Source: Oscarella lobularis (lineage: Eukaryota; Porifera; Homoscleromorpha; Homosclerophorida; Oscarellidae). From it: a stretch of DNA of 64,000 nt. The translations under genes and the position numbers were made by a program. Where the stretch lies: the NCBI RefSeq assembly GCF_947507565.1, contig NC_089175.1, positions 4,081,733-4,145,732 on the forward strand. Reading direction: 5' to 3'. Under the pieces are notes generated by a model. The model saw only the letters and a program-made list of their open reading frames with translations, made no database searches and was not told where the DNA came from. This document shows positions 11,800 through 25,200 of this stretch, in pieces (the first letter of the stretch is position 1; every line of letters begins with the position of its first letter).

Positions 11800-12097
11800 C
11801 AGTACACCCAAACCTAAATGTATATATATATATATGTATATGGTATATGAATTTTATGAGCAGTTATTTCTCGTAGGTCTTTTTCACATTCGTCGTCTTT
11901 CTCGTCTGAATTCTCTCGCATGTCACTTGCCGGAGACAACCAGTTTGGCGTTCAAGTTGCATCGCAAGAAATTCGCCGTTGAGAAGCTCTACCTGCCGCC
12001 GGACGCGTCCGAGACGGCCAGTCGATCGAAGGGCAGTGGTGGTAGCGCGAGCTGTGGTAGTGGAACGCACGCGGGAAAAGCTGCGTTGGAGTTCTAG
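11439..12097 (+). pseudogene. ELP4: ELP4 (Elongator complex protein 4) 3' exons, 5'-truncated
   Basis: Three exons in phase: about 11439-11598, 11654-11762 and 11877-12097 (TAG). They encode in order IGIHSLGSPLW, a helix ending TIPTHLFR, HLESFEGSEKEKNPVYKDYH, FHIRRLSRLNSL, AFKLHRKKF and LYLPPDASETASRS. These match the C-terminal third of metazoan ELP4, a RecA-like subunit of the Elp4-Elp5-Elp6 ring of Elongator (tRNA wobble-uridine modification). Upstream exons with the start codon and N-terminal half are not present between here and the VWA7 break. It is therefore a fragment, although what remains has no internal damage. The second intron contains GA and TA microsatellites. I label it a pseudogene because the 5' half is missing. 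Confidence 0.8.
11767..11836. repeat. (GA)n and (TA)n microsatellites in an ELP4 intron
   Basis: A run of about 15 GA units (11767-11796) is followed by a short spacer and a run of TA units near 11820-11835. Both lie inside the intron 11763-11876. Confidence 0.9.
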
Positions 12098-12398
12098 AGG
12101 GGGAGAATCCGCTGAGGCAGAGCGAGACGTCAATACCTATTAATCTTTCTGACGGCTATTTCTTTCCTATTCCAATCTATGCCTTTTTACGAGGCTTCCA
12201 CGAAACACCCAAATCGCTATGATGCCATTCCAAATTGCTATTGCGAAATATATTAACATATAGAGATTAGATTTGTGTGTGTATGGGGAAGGGAAGTATC
12301 GAGTCGGGGATTCGGAGCAGCCGTTCTTTGCGGCCTATGAAATTTCTCCATCATTTTGCTCGAACTAAGCCGAGTCGAGCGTACAATATTTGTAATAG
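12098..12398. other. ELP4-Roco intergenic stretch
   Basis: About 300 bp between the ELP4 stop and the first recognised ankyrin exon. There is an ATG at about 12281 with an open frame, but it does not join in frame to the ankyrin exon without a splice I cannot place. The 5' end of the Roco gene is therefore unresolved and may be truncated. Confidence 0.4.
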
Positions 12399-15300
12399 TA
12401 TGGGTGGACTCCTCTGCATCATGCCTGCAAGAGTGGAAACATTTTTGGAATGAAATGGCTTGTGGAACACAACGCTGATATCAATAGCGTCGACAGGGTT
12501 AGAAGATTTCACTTGTGATACTTTTATTCTTATTTCATCTTCAGAAGGGTGAAACGCCTTTTATGTGGGCGTGTCGAAGTCACATCAATCGTTTAGCGAA
12601 AGTTCGCTACTTGTGTGAAAAAGGAGCTGACTGTCAAGCAAAAGATCACGTGAGATGTTGTTTATTTGCTACAAATTCAACAAATCGCCGTCTTTTTTAT
12701 TCAGGAAGGGAAGACGGCTTTGTTTCATGCCAAGTGTGAAGATGACGAAGTGAAAGATGTTCTTTGATATCTTGTCATTGAGAAAGGCATTGATATCAAT
12801 TCTGTTGATAAGGTCGCATTCTTACGATATTTTGCATTTTTGTTTGTTAATCCTATTTTAGGAGGGAACGACACCCTTATTGGACGCATGTTATTATAAT
12901 CCTTCTTTCCTTGTCATTCAGCAACTAATTGAATTAGGAGCTGACCTTTTTGTCAGAAATAAGGTTAGTCAGAATTCTCATTTCTCAATCGTTCTCTATT
13001 CAAATCTTTGTAGAGAAAACAAAATGCATTGCATAAGGTTGCAAAAAGCTATCAAAGCGTAGACGCATCAGTTATTGATCTATTGATTAAGAAGGGTGTT
13101 GACGTCACGTGTCAAGATCAGGTGACGTGATTTTCTTGTAAATTAGAAAGAATCTATAAACGTGAATTTCAGTACGGATTGACACCTTATGAGGTGGCAC
13201 GTGATGGTTACATTCGAGCTCTCCTTCGACGTCATCATTTTGATTCAGTTCCCTTATGTATTTATTTTAATAGGACGCCGCCCGATTTTCCGTTCTTCAA
13301 CGAGAAACGGTTCGTCCGGATTCTATTAAATTCTGCGTAGTTGGCAGCAAAATGGCGGGAAAAACGACGTACGTGAATTCTCTTCTTCAACTCAATCAAC
13401 CTCTATCCAAGAACGAAGATCGTACGCCGGGCGTGGAAATTCACAATTGCCAAATTCCTGGAGTTGGCAAAGGATCGGCGTGGGACTTTGGGGCCCAACC
13501 CACATCCCACAGTGCACACGGTCTCTTCTTTCAAAAGTCCAATACATTGTTCATTCTTGTCCTTCCTGTTCGGAAAGGAGAAAAGATGACGTCAGAAAGG
13601 ATTCTTCGTCTTCTAGAAAAGGGACGATTTTGGTGTGCATTCTCTAAAGCTGCATTGAGAACGCTTCCGCCTCACTTGAAATCACGCATTCGCCTTCTTG
13701 TGATCTTCAATCTAATTGGTTTCAATGAGGAGGCGGGAGTTGAAGTGAGGTTCGAGCTGAAACGAATCGCCGAAATTCTTCAAAACGAATTTGGAGACAC
13801 TTTTGAAATTTCAGGCGTGCTTGAAATGGATTGCAGCAAGCGCCAATCAGATCGGATGAACGACTGTCGAAAGAAACTGAAATATATCCGCGAAAAAATG
13901 CTAGAGGTAATAGCTGAGTCGTCTTTAGTACTTTATCTTTAAAATTTATCTTTGCACACCGACAGACAGCGGATGATGTCCCTAAACTGTGCCATGCCAT
14001 TGAGCAGTATCTTTCTCTTCCCAATGAGAAGAGAAAGAATCCACTGGCGTATTTTCTGACAGCTGATGAATTTGAAAAGTGGGTTGCTGAAAAAGTTGGC
14101 ATCAAATTGGCTGAGGACGAGAAAAAAGTGGCCGTGGAGTATCTAGACTCGTCTGGAATAGTGAGTAAATCTTATATATTTATTTGTGAATCATACATTA
14201 TGTTTACGTAGATAATTAATCTTGGTCGTCGAATTTGCCTACAGCCTATCTGGCTTTGTCACAGTGTGATCGGTCCTCTTCTCGCTCCGCCCTATTTCGT
14301 TGTCGCTATGCCTGCCACAAAATTCGGCAGAGCGTCAAAAAAAGATATCCAATCGGCTCTGACGAATTTCGGAAATTATCTCAAGCAAAAGGGCAACCCG
14401 TCTCCATTTGTGGTGACAGCCGACGAAGCAATTGAAATTCTTCGCTACTTGGAACTGTGCATTCCAATGGAAAAGGAGCCAGGAGTGTATCAGATTCCAG
14501 CACTTCTTGACGATTCAATTCCTCGCGACGCCTGGGTTGAAGATTCGACGCTGGACGTGTATCGTGGCCAACGATACGAGTGCGCGCGTTGCGTCGACAT
14601 CATCTCGCCGTCGTCATTCGTCGTCTTTCAATGTCGTTCTTTTTTTCTGGAAAACGTAAGCCACCGGGCGTGGAAGGACGGCGTAAAATTGGTGAAAATT
14701 GTAGGCGACAAAGTAATTGAATGCCTCATCGAATCCGGAATAAAGAAGGAGCACTGCTGCATTGACACCATTCTTCGCTGGTCGAGCAAAGCCGACTGCG
14801 AAAGAGTGGCTAAAGAATTCCTCGACGAGCTCAAAGCGATTATCGCGAAGGCGTGCGATGAGGGAAGCCCGGGTGTCATACTCAATTGGTTCTATTTGGA
14901 CAGTACTCATCTCAAACAACTTGACGAAGATCCGGCTATTTATTCATCGAGCGAAGTCGATCAAAAGGTCAATGCCGCGGCTTTCAATAATTTCTTGTTT
15001 TCAAATCGCCCGGAAAAATGGAATCGTTCGTCTATTAGAGACCTGGTGATTATGGAAGAGAAGCCAAAGGTAATCATTTCAATCAGAAGAATGTCTTTTT
15101 GAATTTCTCTCGTACTAGAGCACAGCCGTTTCTGTGGATTCTCCTCCGACTCGCTTTTCAACAGGTGCCCGCTCCGAGTATTTTCCCGACGACGATGAGT
15201 TGTCAGACCATGTGATCATGGAAGAGAAGCACGAGGTAATTATTTAGACAAGCAATGCGGGATATTCAATATCTCTTATCTTTAGCATGACCCGGTTTCT

Positions 15301-16024
15301 CAGCAAACTTTCTTCGCTTCGGGTACACGCTCCGATTCTCCCGCTAAAGATTCTTTTTCCGACGACGATGAGTTGGTATCAGACCAGGCGATCATGCAAG
15401 AGAAGCAAGAGGTAATGATTTAGACAGCAATGTGGGATATTCAATATCTCTTATATTTAGCATGACGCGGTTTCTCAGCAAACTTTCTTCGCTTCAGGTG
15501 CACACTCCGATTCTCCCGCTAAAGATTCTGATTCTTTTCCCGGCGACGACGAGTTGCTTACGGACCAGGTGATAACAGCGTGCTCTCGCGTCCGAGGATC
15601 ACTCTGGGAAGAAATTGGCGCTTGCGTCATTGATTTGGACGCAATCAAACAGATCCGCGGTAGCCACCCCTTACGTATGAAGATGGTGCTCGATTCGTGG
15701 AAAACAGCAAAATCACCAACTGTAGGTGAGCTTCTACATTGGCTTGAGGAGGTTGGCGTTAACCGAACGGTTATCAAAACAAAATACAAAGACCTATATG
15801 GACGTAAGTAACCAGTTTTTTTTATTTTTATTTCTGTTCTTTATCGTTTTGGCAAGCTGTGCTATTTGTATAAGGTATCGTTTTCTGATATTTTGCTAAC
15901 TGTGACCATTTTTACTTTATATTTTTTCGTTATTTTTCGTTAAGATTATATCCATATGTCAATTCCCGTACGTGTAGGCGTCCAACGCACGGAAAGACGT
16001 CGAAATGAAGAAGGAGTCGGCTGA
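12399..16024 (+). CDS. Ankyrin-Roc-COR-Death (Roco) protein, DAPK-like without kinase
   Basis: Exons: 12399-12497, 12545-12649, 12705-12812, 12862-12963, 13014-13121, 13173-about 13247 (one ankyrin repeat each), then 13274-13906 (Roc GTPase), 13966-14160 and 14212-15069 (COR), 15119-15235, 15286-15411, 15461-15803 (linker and Death domain) and perhaps 15945-16024. Ankyrin hallmark WTPLHHACKSGN; Roc P-loop VGSKMAGKTT, switch residues RTPGVEI, G3 WDFGAQ; COR signature WLCHSVIGPLL; C-terminal Death domain ending KTKYKDLYG. Ank-Roc-COR-Death is the DAPK1 order minus the kinase. Two defects: TGA at 12765-12767 in the third ankyrin exon, and only about 26 bp between the last ankyrin exon and the Roc exon, too short for a normal intron. 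About 2.5 kb of Roc-COR-Death remains open, so the 3' part may still be functional. The start is not resolved. Confidence 0.75.
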
Positions 16025-16269
16025 AAAGGACCATGAACAGCAAAGGAAAGACAAAGACTCCGCAGCCGTCGAGAATGAACAGGAAACGGGGAGCGGGATC
16101 TCCCTTTGGGAAACCAACTGAGGAAATGTCGAAGAATCGAGACCACGTTCGACGAACAAGCACTACATCGCTTTGCGATCGACGCATCACAAGCTGAATC
16201 ACGTCGCTCTTCGCCAAGTTCTCATCGCCTCCATTCTGGAAAGTTCGTGTGTCTCTTTCAATCGAAGGT
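16025..16269. other. Flank between Roco gene and first 45-bp array
   Basis: Non-repetitive. One frame (15980-16120) encodes a charged Lys/Glu/Asp-rich stretch ending in TGA, but it cannot be joined in phase to the Roco donor at 15804. It could be a terminal exon fragment or chance. Confidence 0.3.
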
Positions 16270-19200
16270 ACGTACACCGCCATATATACACCGCTTGCCG
16301 GAATATATACACCGCCTGCCGGAATATATACACCGCCTGCCGGCGGAGTACGTACACCACTTGCCGCAATATATACACCGCCTGCCGGCGGAGTACGTAC
16401 ACCACTTGCCGTAATATATACACCGCCTGCCGGCGGAGTACGTACACCACTTGCAGGAATATATACACCGCCTGCCAGCGGAGTACGTACACCACGTGCC
16501 GTAATATATACACCGCCTGCCGGCGGAGTACGTACACCACTTGCCGTAATATATACACCGCCTGCCGGCGGAGTACGTACACCACTTGCCGTAATATATA
16601 CACCGCCTGCCGGCGGAGTACGTACACCACTTGCCGTAATATATACACCGCCTGCCGGCGGAGTACGTACACCACTTGCAGGAATATATACACCGCCTGC
16701 CTGCGGAGTACGTACACCACTTGCCGTAATATATACACCGCCTGCCGGCGGAGTACGTACACCACTTGCAGGAATATATACACCGCCTGCCGGCGGAGTA
16801 CGTACACCACTTGCCGTAATATATACACCGCCTGCCGGCGGAGTACGTACACCACTTGCCGTAATATATACACCGCCTGCCGGCGGAGTACGTACACCAC
16901 TTGCAGGAATATATACACCGCCTGCCAGCGGAGTACGTACACCACGTGCCGTAATATATACACCGCCTGCCGGCGGAGTACGTACACCACTTGCAGGAAT
17001 ATATACACCGCCTGCCGGCGGAGTACGTACACCACTTGCAGGAATATATACACCGCCTGCCGGCGGAGTACGTACACCACTTGCAGGAATATATACACCG
17101 CCTGCCAGCGGAGTACGTACACCACGTGCCGTAATATATACACCGCCTGCCGGCGGAGTACGTACACCACTTGCCGTAATATATACACCGCCTGCCGGCG
17201 GAGTACGTACACCACTTGCAGGAATATATACACCGCCTGCCAGCGGAGTGCGTACACCACGTGCCGTAATATACACCGCCTGCCGGCGGAGTACGTACAC
17301 CACTTGCCGTAATATATACACCGCCTGTCGGCGGAGTACGTACACCACTTGCCGTAATATATACACCGCCTACCGGCGGAGTACGTACACCACTTGCCGG
17401 AATATATACACCGCCTGCCGGCGGAGTACGTACACCACTTGCAGGAATATATACACCGCCTGCCAGCGGAGTGCGTACACCACGTGCCTTAATATATACA
17501 CCGCCTGCCGGCGGAGTACGTACACCACTTGCCTTAATATATACACCGCGTGCCGGCGGAGTACGTACACCACTTGCCGGAATATATACATCGTCTGCCG
17601 GCGGAGTACGTACACCACTTGCCGGAATATATACACCGCCTGCCGGCGGAGTACGTACACCACTTGCCGGAATATATACATCGCCTGCCGGAATATATAC
17701 ACCGCCTTCCGGCGGAGTACGTACACCGCTTGCCGTAATATATACACCGCCTGCCGGCGGAGTACGTACACCACTTGCAGGAATATATACACCGCCTGCC
17801 AGCGGAGTACGTACACCACGTGCCGTAATATATACACCGCCTGCCGGAGGAGTACGTACACCACTTGCCGGAATATATACACCGCCTGCCGGCGGAGTAC
17901 GTACACCACTTGCCGGAATATATACACCGCCTGCCGGCGGAGTACGTACACCACTTGCAGGAATATATACACCGCCTGCCAGCGGAGTACGTACACCACG
18001 TGCCGTAATATATACACCGCATGCCAGCGGAGTACGTACACCACTTGCAGGAATATATACACCGCCTGCCGGCGGAGTACGTACACCACTTGCCGTAATA
18101 TATACACCGCCTGCCAGCGGAGTACGTACACCACGTGCCGGAATATATACACCGCCTGCCGGCGGAGTACGTACACCACGTGCCGTAATATATACACCAC
18201 CTGCCGGCGGAGTACGTACACCACTTGCCGTAATATATACACCGCCTGCCGGCGGAGTACGTACACCACTTGCAGGAATATATACACCGCCTGCCAGCGG
18301 AGTACGTACACCACGTGCCGTAATATATACACCGCCTGCCGGCGGAGTACGTACACCACTTGCCGTAATATATACACCGCCTACCGGCGGAGTACGTACA
18401 CCACTTGCAGGAATATATACACCGCCTGCCGGCGGAGTACGTACACCACTTGCCGTAATATATACACCGCCTGCCGGCGGAGTACGTACACCACTTGCCG
18501 TAATATATACACCGCCTGCCGGCGGAGTACGTACACCACTTTCTGGAATATATAGACCGCCTGCCAGCGGAGTACGTACACCACCTGCCGTAATATATAC
18601 ACCGCCTGCCGGCGGAGTACGTACACCACTTGCCGTAATATATACACCGCCTGCCAGCGGAGTACGTACACCACTTGCAGGAATATATACACCGCCTTCC
18701 AGCGGAGTACGTACACCACGTGCCGCAATATATACACTGCCTGCCGGAATATATACACCGCCTTCCGGCGGAGTACGTACACCACTTGCCGTAATATATA
18801 CACCGCCTACCGGCGGAGTACGTACACCACTTGCAGGAATATATACACCGCCTACCGGCGGAGTACGTACACCACTTGCCGTAATATATACACCGCCTAC
18901 CTGCGGAGTACGTACACCAATTGCCGTAATATATACACCGCCTACCGGCGGAGTACGTACACCACTTGCCGTAATATATACACCGCCTGCCGGCGGAGTA
19001 CGTACACCACTCTCCGTAATATATACACCGCCTGCCGGAATATATACACCGCCTGCCGGAATATATACACCGCCTGCCGGCGGAGTACGTACACCACTTG
19101 CCGTAATATATACACCGCTTGCCTGCGGAGTACGTACACCACTTGCCGTAATATATACACCGCCTGCCCACGGAGTACGTTCACCACTTGCCGTAATATA

Positions 19201-22200
19201 TACACCGCATGCCGGAATATATACACCGCCTGCCGGCGGAGTACGTACACCACGTGCCGGAATATATACACCGCCTGCCGGCGGAGTACGTACACCACTT
19301 GCAGGAATATATACGCCGCCTGTCGGCGGAGTACGTACACCACTTGCCGTATTATATACACCGCCTGCCGGCGGAGTACGTACACCACTTCCCGTAATAT
19401 ATACACCGCCTGCCGGCTGAGTACGAGCACCACTTCCCGTAATATATACACCGCCTGCCGGCGGAGTACGTACACCACTTGCCGTAATATATACACCGCC
19501 TGCCTGCGGAGTACGTACACCACTTGCCGGAATATATACACCGCCTGCCGGCGGAGTACGTACACCACTTGCCGTAATATATACACCGCCCTCCGGAATA
19601 TATACACCGCCTGCCGGAATGTTTACATCGCCTGCCGTAATATAAACACCGCCTGCCGGCGGAGTACGTACACCACTTGCCGTAATATATACACCGCCTG
19701 CCGGCGGAGTACGTACACCACTTGCCGGAATATATACACCGCCTGCCGGAATATATACACCGCCTGCCGGCGGAGTACGTACACAACTTGCCGTAATATA
19801 TACACCGCCTGCCGGCGGAGTACGTACACCACTTGCCGGAATATATACACCGCCTGCCGGAATATATACATCGCCTGCCTGAATATATACACCGCCTGCC
19901 GGCGGAGTACGTACACCACTTGCCGTAATATATACACCGCCTGCCGGCGGAGTACGTACACCACTTGCCGTAATATATACACGGCCTGCCGGCGGAGTAC
20001 GTACACCACTTGCAGGAATATATACACCGCCTGCCAGCGGAGTACGTACACCACGTGCCGTATTATATACACCGCCTGCCGGCGGAGTACGTACACCACT
20101 TGCCGTAATATATACACCGCCTGCCGGCGGAGTACGTACACCACTTGCCGTAATATATACACCGCCTGCCGGCGGAGTACGTTCACCGTAATATATACAC
20201 CGCCTGCCAGCGGAGTACGTACACCACTTGCCGGAATATATACATCGCCTGCCGGAATATATACACCGCCTTCCGGCGGAGTACGTACACCGCTTGCCGT
20301 AATATATACACCGCCTGCCAGCGGAGTACGTACACCACGTGCCGTAATATATACACCGCCTGCCGGCGGAGTACGTACACCACTTGCCGTAATATATACA
20401 CCGCCTGCCGGCGGAGTACGTACACCACTTGCCGTAATATATACACCGCCTGCCGGCGGAGTACGTACACCACTTGCCGTAATATATACACCGCATGCCG
20501 GAATATATACACCGCCTGCCGGCGGAGTACGTACACCACTTGCCGTAATATATACACCGCCTGCCGGCGGAGTACGTTCACCACTTGCCGTAATATATAC
20601 ACCGCATGCCGGAATATATACACCGCCTGCCGGCGGAGTACGTACACCACTTGCCGGAATATATACACCGCCTGCCGGAATATATACATCGCCTGCCGGA
20701 ATATATACACCGCCTGCCGGCGGAGTACGTACACCACTTGCCGTAATATATACACCGCCTGCCGTAATATATAGACCGCCTGCCGTAATATATACACCGC
20801 CTGCCGGCGGAGTACGTACACCACTTGCCGTAATATATACACTGCCTGCCGTAATATATAGACCGCCTGCCGTAATATATACACCGCCTGCCGTCGGAGT
20901 ACGTACACCACTTGCCGTAATATAGCCTGCCGGAATATATACACCGCCTGCCGGAATATATACATCGCCTGCCGGAATATATACACCGCCTGCCGGCGGA
21001 GTACGTACACCACTTGCCGTAATATACACCGCCTGCCGGCGGAGTACGTACACCACTTGCCGTAATATATACACCACCTGCCGGCCGAGTACGTACACCG
21101 CTTGCCGTAATATATACACCGCCTGCCAGCGGAGTACGTACACCACGTGCCGTAATATATACACCGACTGCCGGCGGAGTACGTACACCACTTGCCGTAA
21201 TATATGCACCGCCTGCCGGCGGAGTACGTACACCACGTGCCGGAATATATACACCGCCTGCCGGCGGAGTACGTACACCACTTGCAGGAATATATACGCC
21301 GCCTGCCGGCGGAGTACGTACACCACTTGCAGGAATATATACACCGCCTTCCGGCGGAGTGCGTACACCACGTGCCGTAATATATACACCGCCTGCCGGC
21401 GGAGTACGTACACCACTTGCCGTAATATATACACCGCCTGCCTGCGGAATACGTACACCAGTTGCCTTAATATATACACCGCCTGCCGGCGGAGTACGTA
21501 CACCACGTGCCGGAATATATACACCGCCTTCCGGCGGAGTACGTACACCACTTGCCGTAATATATACACCGCCTGCCGGCGGAGTACGTACACCACTTGC
21601 CGTAATATATACACCGCCTGCCCACGGAGTACGTTCACCACTTGCCGTAATATATACACCGCATGCCGGAATATATATACCGCCTGCCGGCGGAGTACGT
21701 ACACCACTTGCAGGAATATATACACCGCCTGCCGGAATATATACACCGCCTGCCGGCGGAGTACGTACACCACTTGCCGGAATATATACACCGCCTGCCG
21801 GCGGAGTACGTACACCACTTGCCGTAATATATACACCGCTTGCCGTAATATATAGACCGCCTGCCGTAATATATACACCGCCTGCCGGAGGAGTACGTAC
21901 ACAACTTGCCGTAATATATACACCGCCTACCGGCGGAGTACGTACACCGTAATATATACACCGACTGCCAGCGGAGTACGTACACCACTTGCCGGAATAT
22001 ATACATCGCCTGCCGGAATATATACACCGCCCTCCGGCGGAGTACGTACACCGCTTGCCGTAATATATACACAACCTGCCGGCGGAGTACGTACACCACT
22101 TGCCGTAATATATACACCGCCTGCCGGCGGAGTACGTACACAACTTGCCGTAATATATACACCGCCTGCAGGCGAAGTACGTACACCACTTTCCGTAATA

Positions 22201-25200
22201 TATACACCGCCTGCCGGCGGAGTACGTACACCACTTGCCGGAATATATACACCGCTTGCCGTAATATATAGACCGCCTGCCGTAATATATACACCGCCTG
22301 CCGGAGGAGTACGTACACAACTTGCCGTAATATATACACCGCCTGCCGTAATATATAGACCGCCTGCCGTAATATATACACCGCCTGCCGGCGGAGTACG
22401 TACACCACTTGCCGTAATATATACACCGCCTGCCGGAATATATACATCGCCTGCCGGAATATATACACCGCCTGCCGGCGGACTACGTACACCACTCTCC
22501 GTAATATAGCCTGCCGGAATATATACACCGCCTGCCGGAATATATACACCGCCTGCCGGCGGAGTACGTACACAACTTGCCGTAATATATACACCGCCTA
22601 CCGGCGGAGTACGTACACCGTAATATATACACCGACTGCCAGCGGAGTACGTACACCACTTGCCGGAATATATACATCGCCTGCCGGAATATATACACCG
22701 CCCTCCGGCGGAGTACGTACACCGCTTGCCGTAATATATACACAACCTGCCGGCGGAGTACGTACACCACTTGCCGTAATATATACACCGCCTGCCAGCG
22801 GAGTACGTACACCACGTGCCGTAATATATACACCGCCTGCCGGCGGAGTACGTACACCACTTGCCGTAATATATACACCGCCTGCCGGCGGAGTACGTAC
22901 ACCACTTGCCGTAATATATACACCGCCTGCCGGCGGAGTACGTTCACCACTTGCCGTAATATATACACCGCATGCCGGAATATATACACCGCCTGCCGGC
23001 GGAGTACGTACACCACTTGCCGGAATATATACACCGCCTGCCGGAATATATACATCGCCTGCCGGAATATATACACCGCCTGCCGGCGGAGTACGTACAC
23101 CACTTGCCGTAATATATACACCGCCTGCCGTAATATATAGACCGCCTGCCGTAATATATACACCGCCTGCCGGCGGAGTACGTACACCACTTGCCGTAAT
23201 ATATACACTGCCTGCCGTAATATATAGACCGCCTGCCGTAATATATACACCGCCTGCCGTCGGAGTACGTACACCACTTGCCGTAATATAGCCTGCCGGA
23301 ATATATACACCGCCTGCCGGAATATATACATCGCCTGCCGGAATATATACACCGCCTGCCGGCGGAGTACGTACACCACTTGCCGTAATATACACCGCCT
23401 GCCGGCGGAGTACGTACACCACTTGCCGTAATATATACACCACCTGCCGGCCGAGTACGTACACCGCTTGCCGTAATATATACACCGCCTGCCAGCGGAG
23501 TACGTACACCACGTGCCGTAATATATACACCGACTGCCGGCGGAGTACGTACACCACTTGCCGTAATATATGCACCGCCTGCCGGCGGAGTACGTACACC
23601 ACGTGCCGGAATATATACACCGCCTGCCGGAGGAGTACGTACACAACTTGCCGTAATATATACACCGCCTGCCGTAATATATAGACCGCCTGCCGTAATA
23701 TATACACCGCCTGCCGGCGGAGTACGTACACCACTTGCCGTAATATATACACCGCCTGCCGGAATATATACATCGCCTGCCGGAATATATACACCGCCTG
23801 CCGGCGGACTACGTACACCACTCTCCGTAATATAGCCTGCCGGAATATATACACCGCCTGCCGGAATATATACACCGCCTGCCGGCGGAGTACGTACACA
23901 ACTTGCCGTAATATATACACCGCCTACCGGCGGAGTACGTACACCGTAATATATACACCGACTGCCAGCGGAGTACGTACACCACTTGCCGGAATATATA
24001 CATCGCCTGCCGGAATATATATACCGCCCTCCGGCGGAGTACGTACACCGCTTGCCGTAATATATACACAACCTGCCGGCGGAGTACGTACACCACTTGC
24101 CGTAATATATACACCGCCTGCCTGCGGAGTACGTACACCACTTGCCGTAATATATACACCGCCTGCCGGAATATATACACCGCCTGCCGGCGGAGTACGT
24201 ACACCACTTGCCGGAATATATACACCGCCTGCCGGCGGAGTACGTACACCACTTGCCGTAATATATACACCGCCTGCCGGCGGAGTACGTACACCACTTG
24301 CCGTAATATATACACCGCCTGCCGGCGGAGTACGTTCACCGTAATATATACACCGCCTGCCAGCGGAGTACGTACACCACTTGCCGGAATATATACATCG
24401 CCTGCCGGAATATATACACCGCCTTCCGGCGGAGTACGTACACCGCTTGCCGTAATATATACACCGCCTGCCAGCGGAGTACGTACACCACGTGCCGTAA
24501 TATATACACCGCCTGCCGGCGGAGTACGTACACCACTTGCCGTAATATATACACCGCCTGCCGGCGGAGTACGTACACCACTTGCCGTAATATATACACC
24601 GCCTGCCGGCGGAGTACGTACACCACTTGCCGTAATATATACACCGCATGCCGGAATATATACACCGCCTGCCGGCGGAGTACGTACACCACTTGCCGTA
24701 ATATATACACCGCCTGCCGGCGGAGTACGTTCACCACTTGCCGTAATATATACACCGCATGCCGGAATATATACACCGCCTGCCGGCGGAGTACGTACAC
24801 CACTTGCCGGAATATATACACCGCCTGCCGGAATATATACATCGCCTGCCGGAATATATACACCGCCTGCCGGCGGAGTACGTACACCACTTGCCGTAAT
24901 ATATACACCGCCTGCCGTAATATATAGACCGCCTGCCGTAATATATACACCGCCTGCCGGCGGAGTACGTACACCACTTGCCGTAATATATACACTGCCT
25001 GCCGTAATATATAGACCGCCTGCCGTAATATATACACCGCCTGCCGTCGGAGTACGTACACCACTTGCCGTAATATAGCCTGCCGGAATATATACACCGC
25101 CTGCCGGAATATATACATCGCCTGCCGGAATATATACACCGCCTGCCGGCGGAGTACGTACACCACTTGCCGTAATATACACCGCCTGCCGGCGGAGTAC

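Noticed and set aside
15945-16120. Charged Lys/Glu-rich open stretch as certain last Roco exon
   Set aside because: The charged frame cannot be reached in phase from the donor at 15804. Only a short alternative terminal exon (15945-16024) fits, and weakly.
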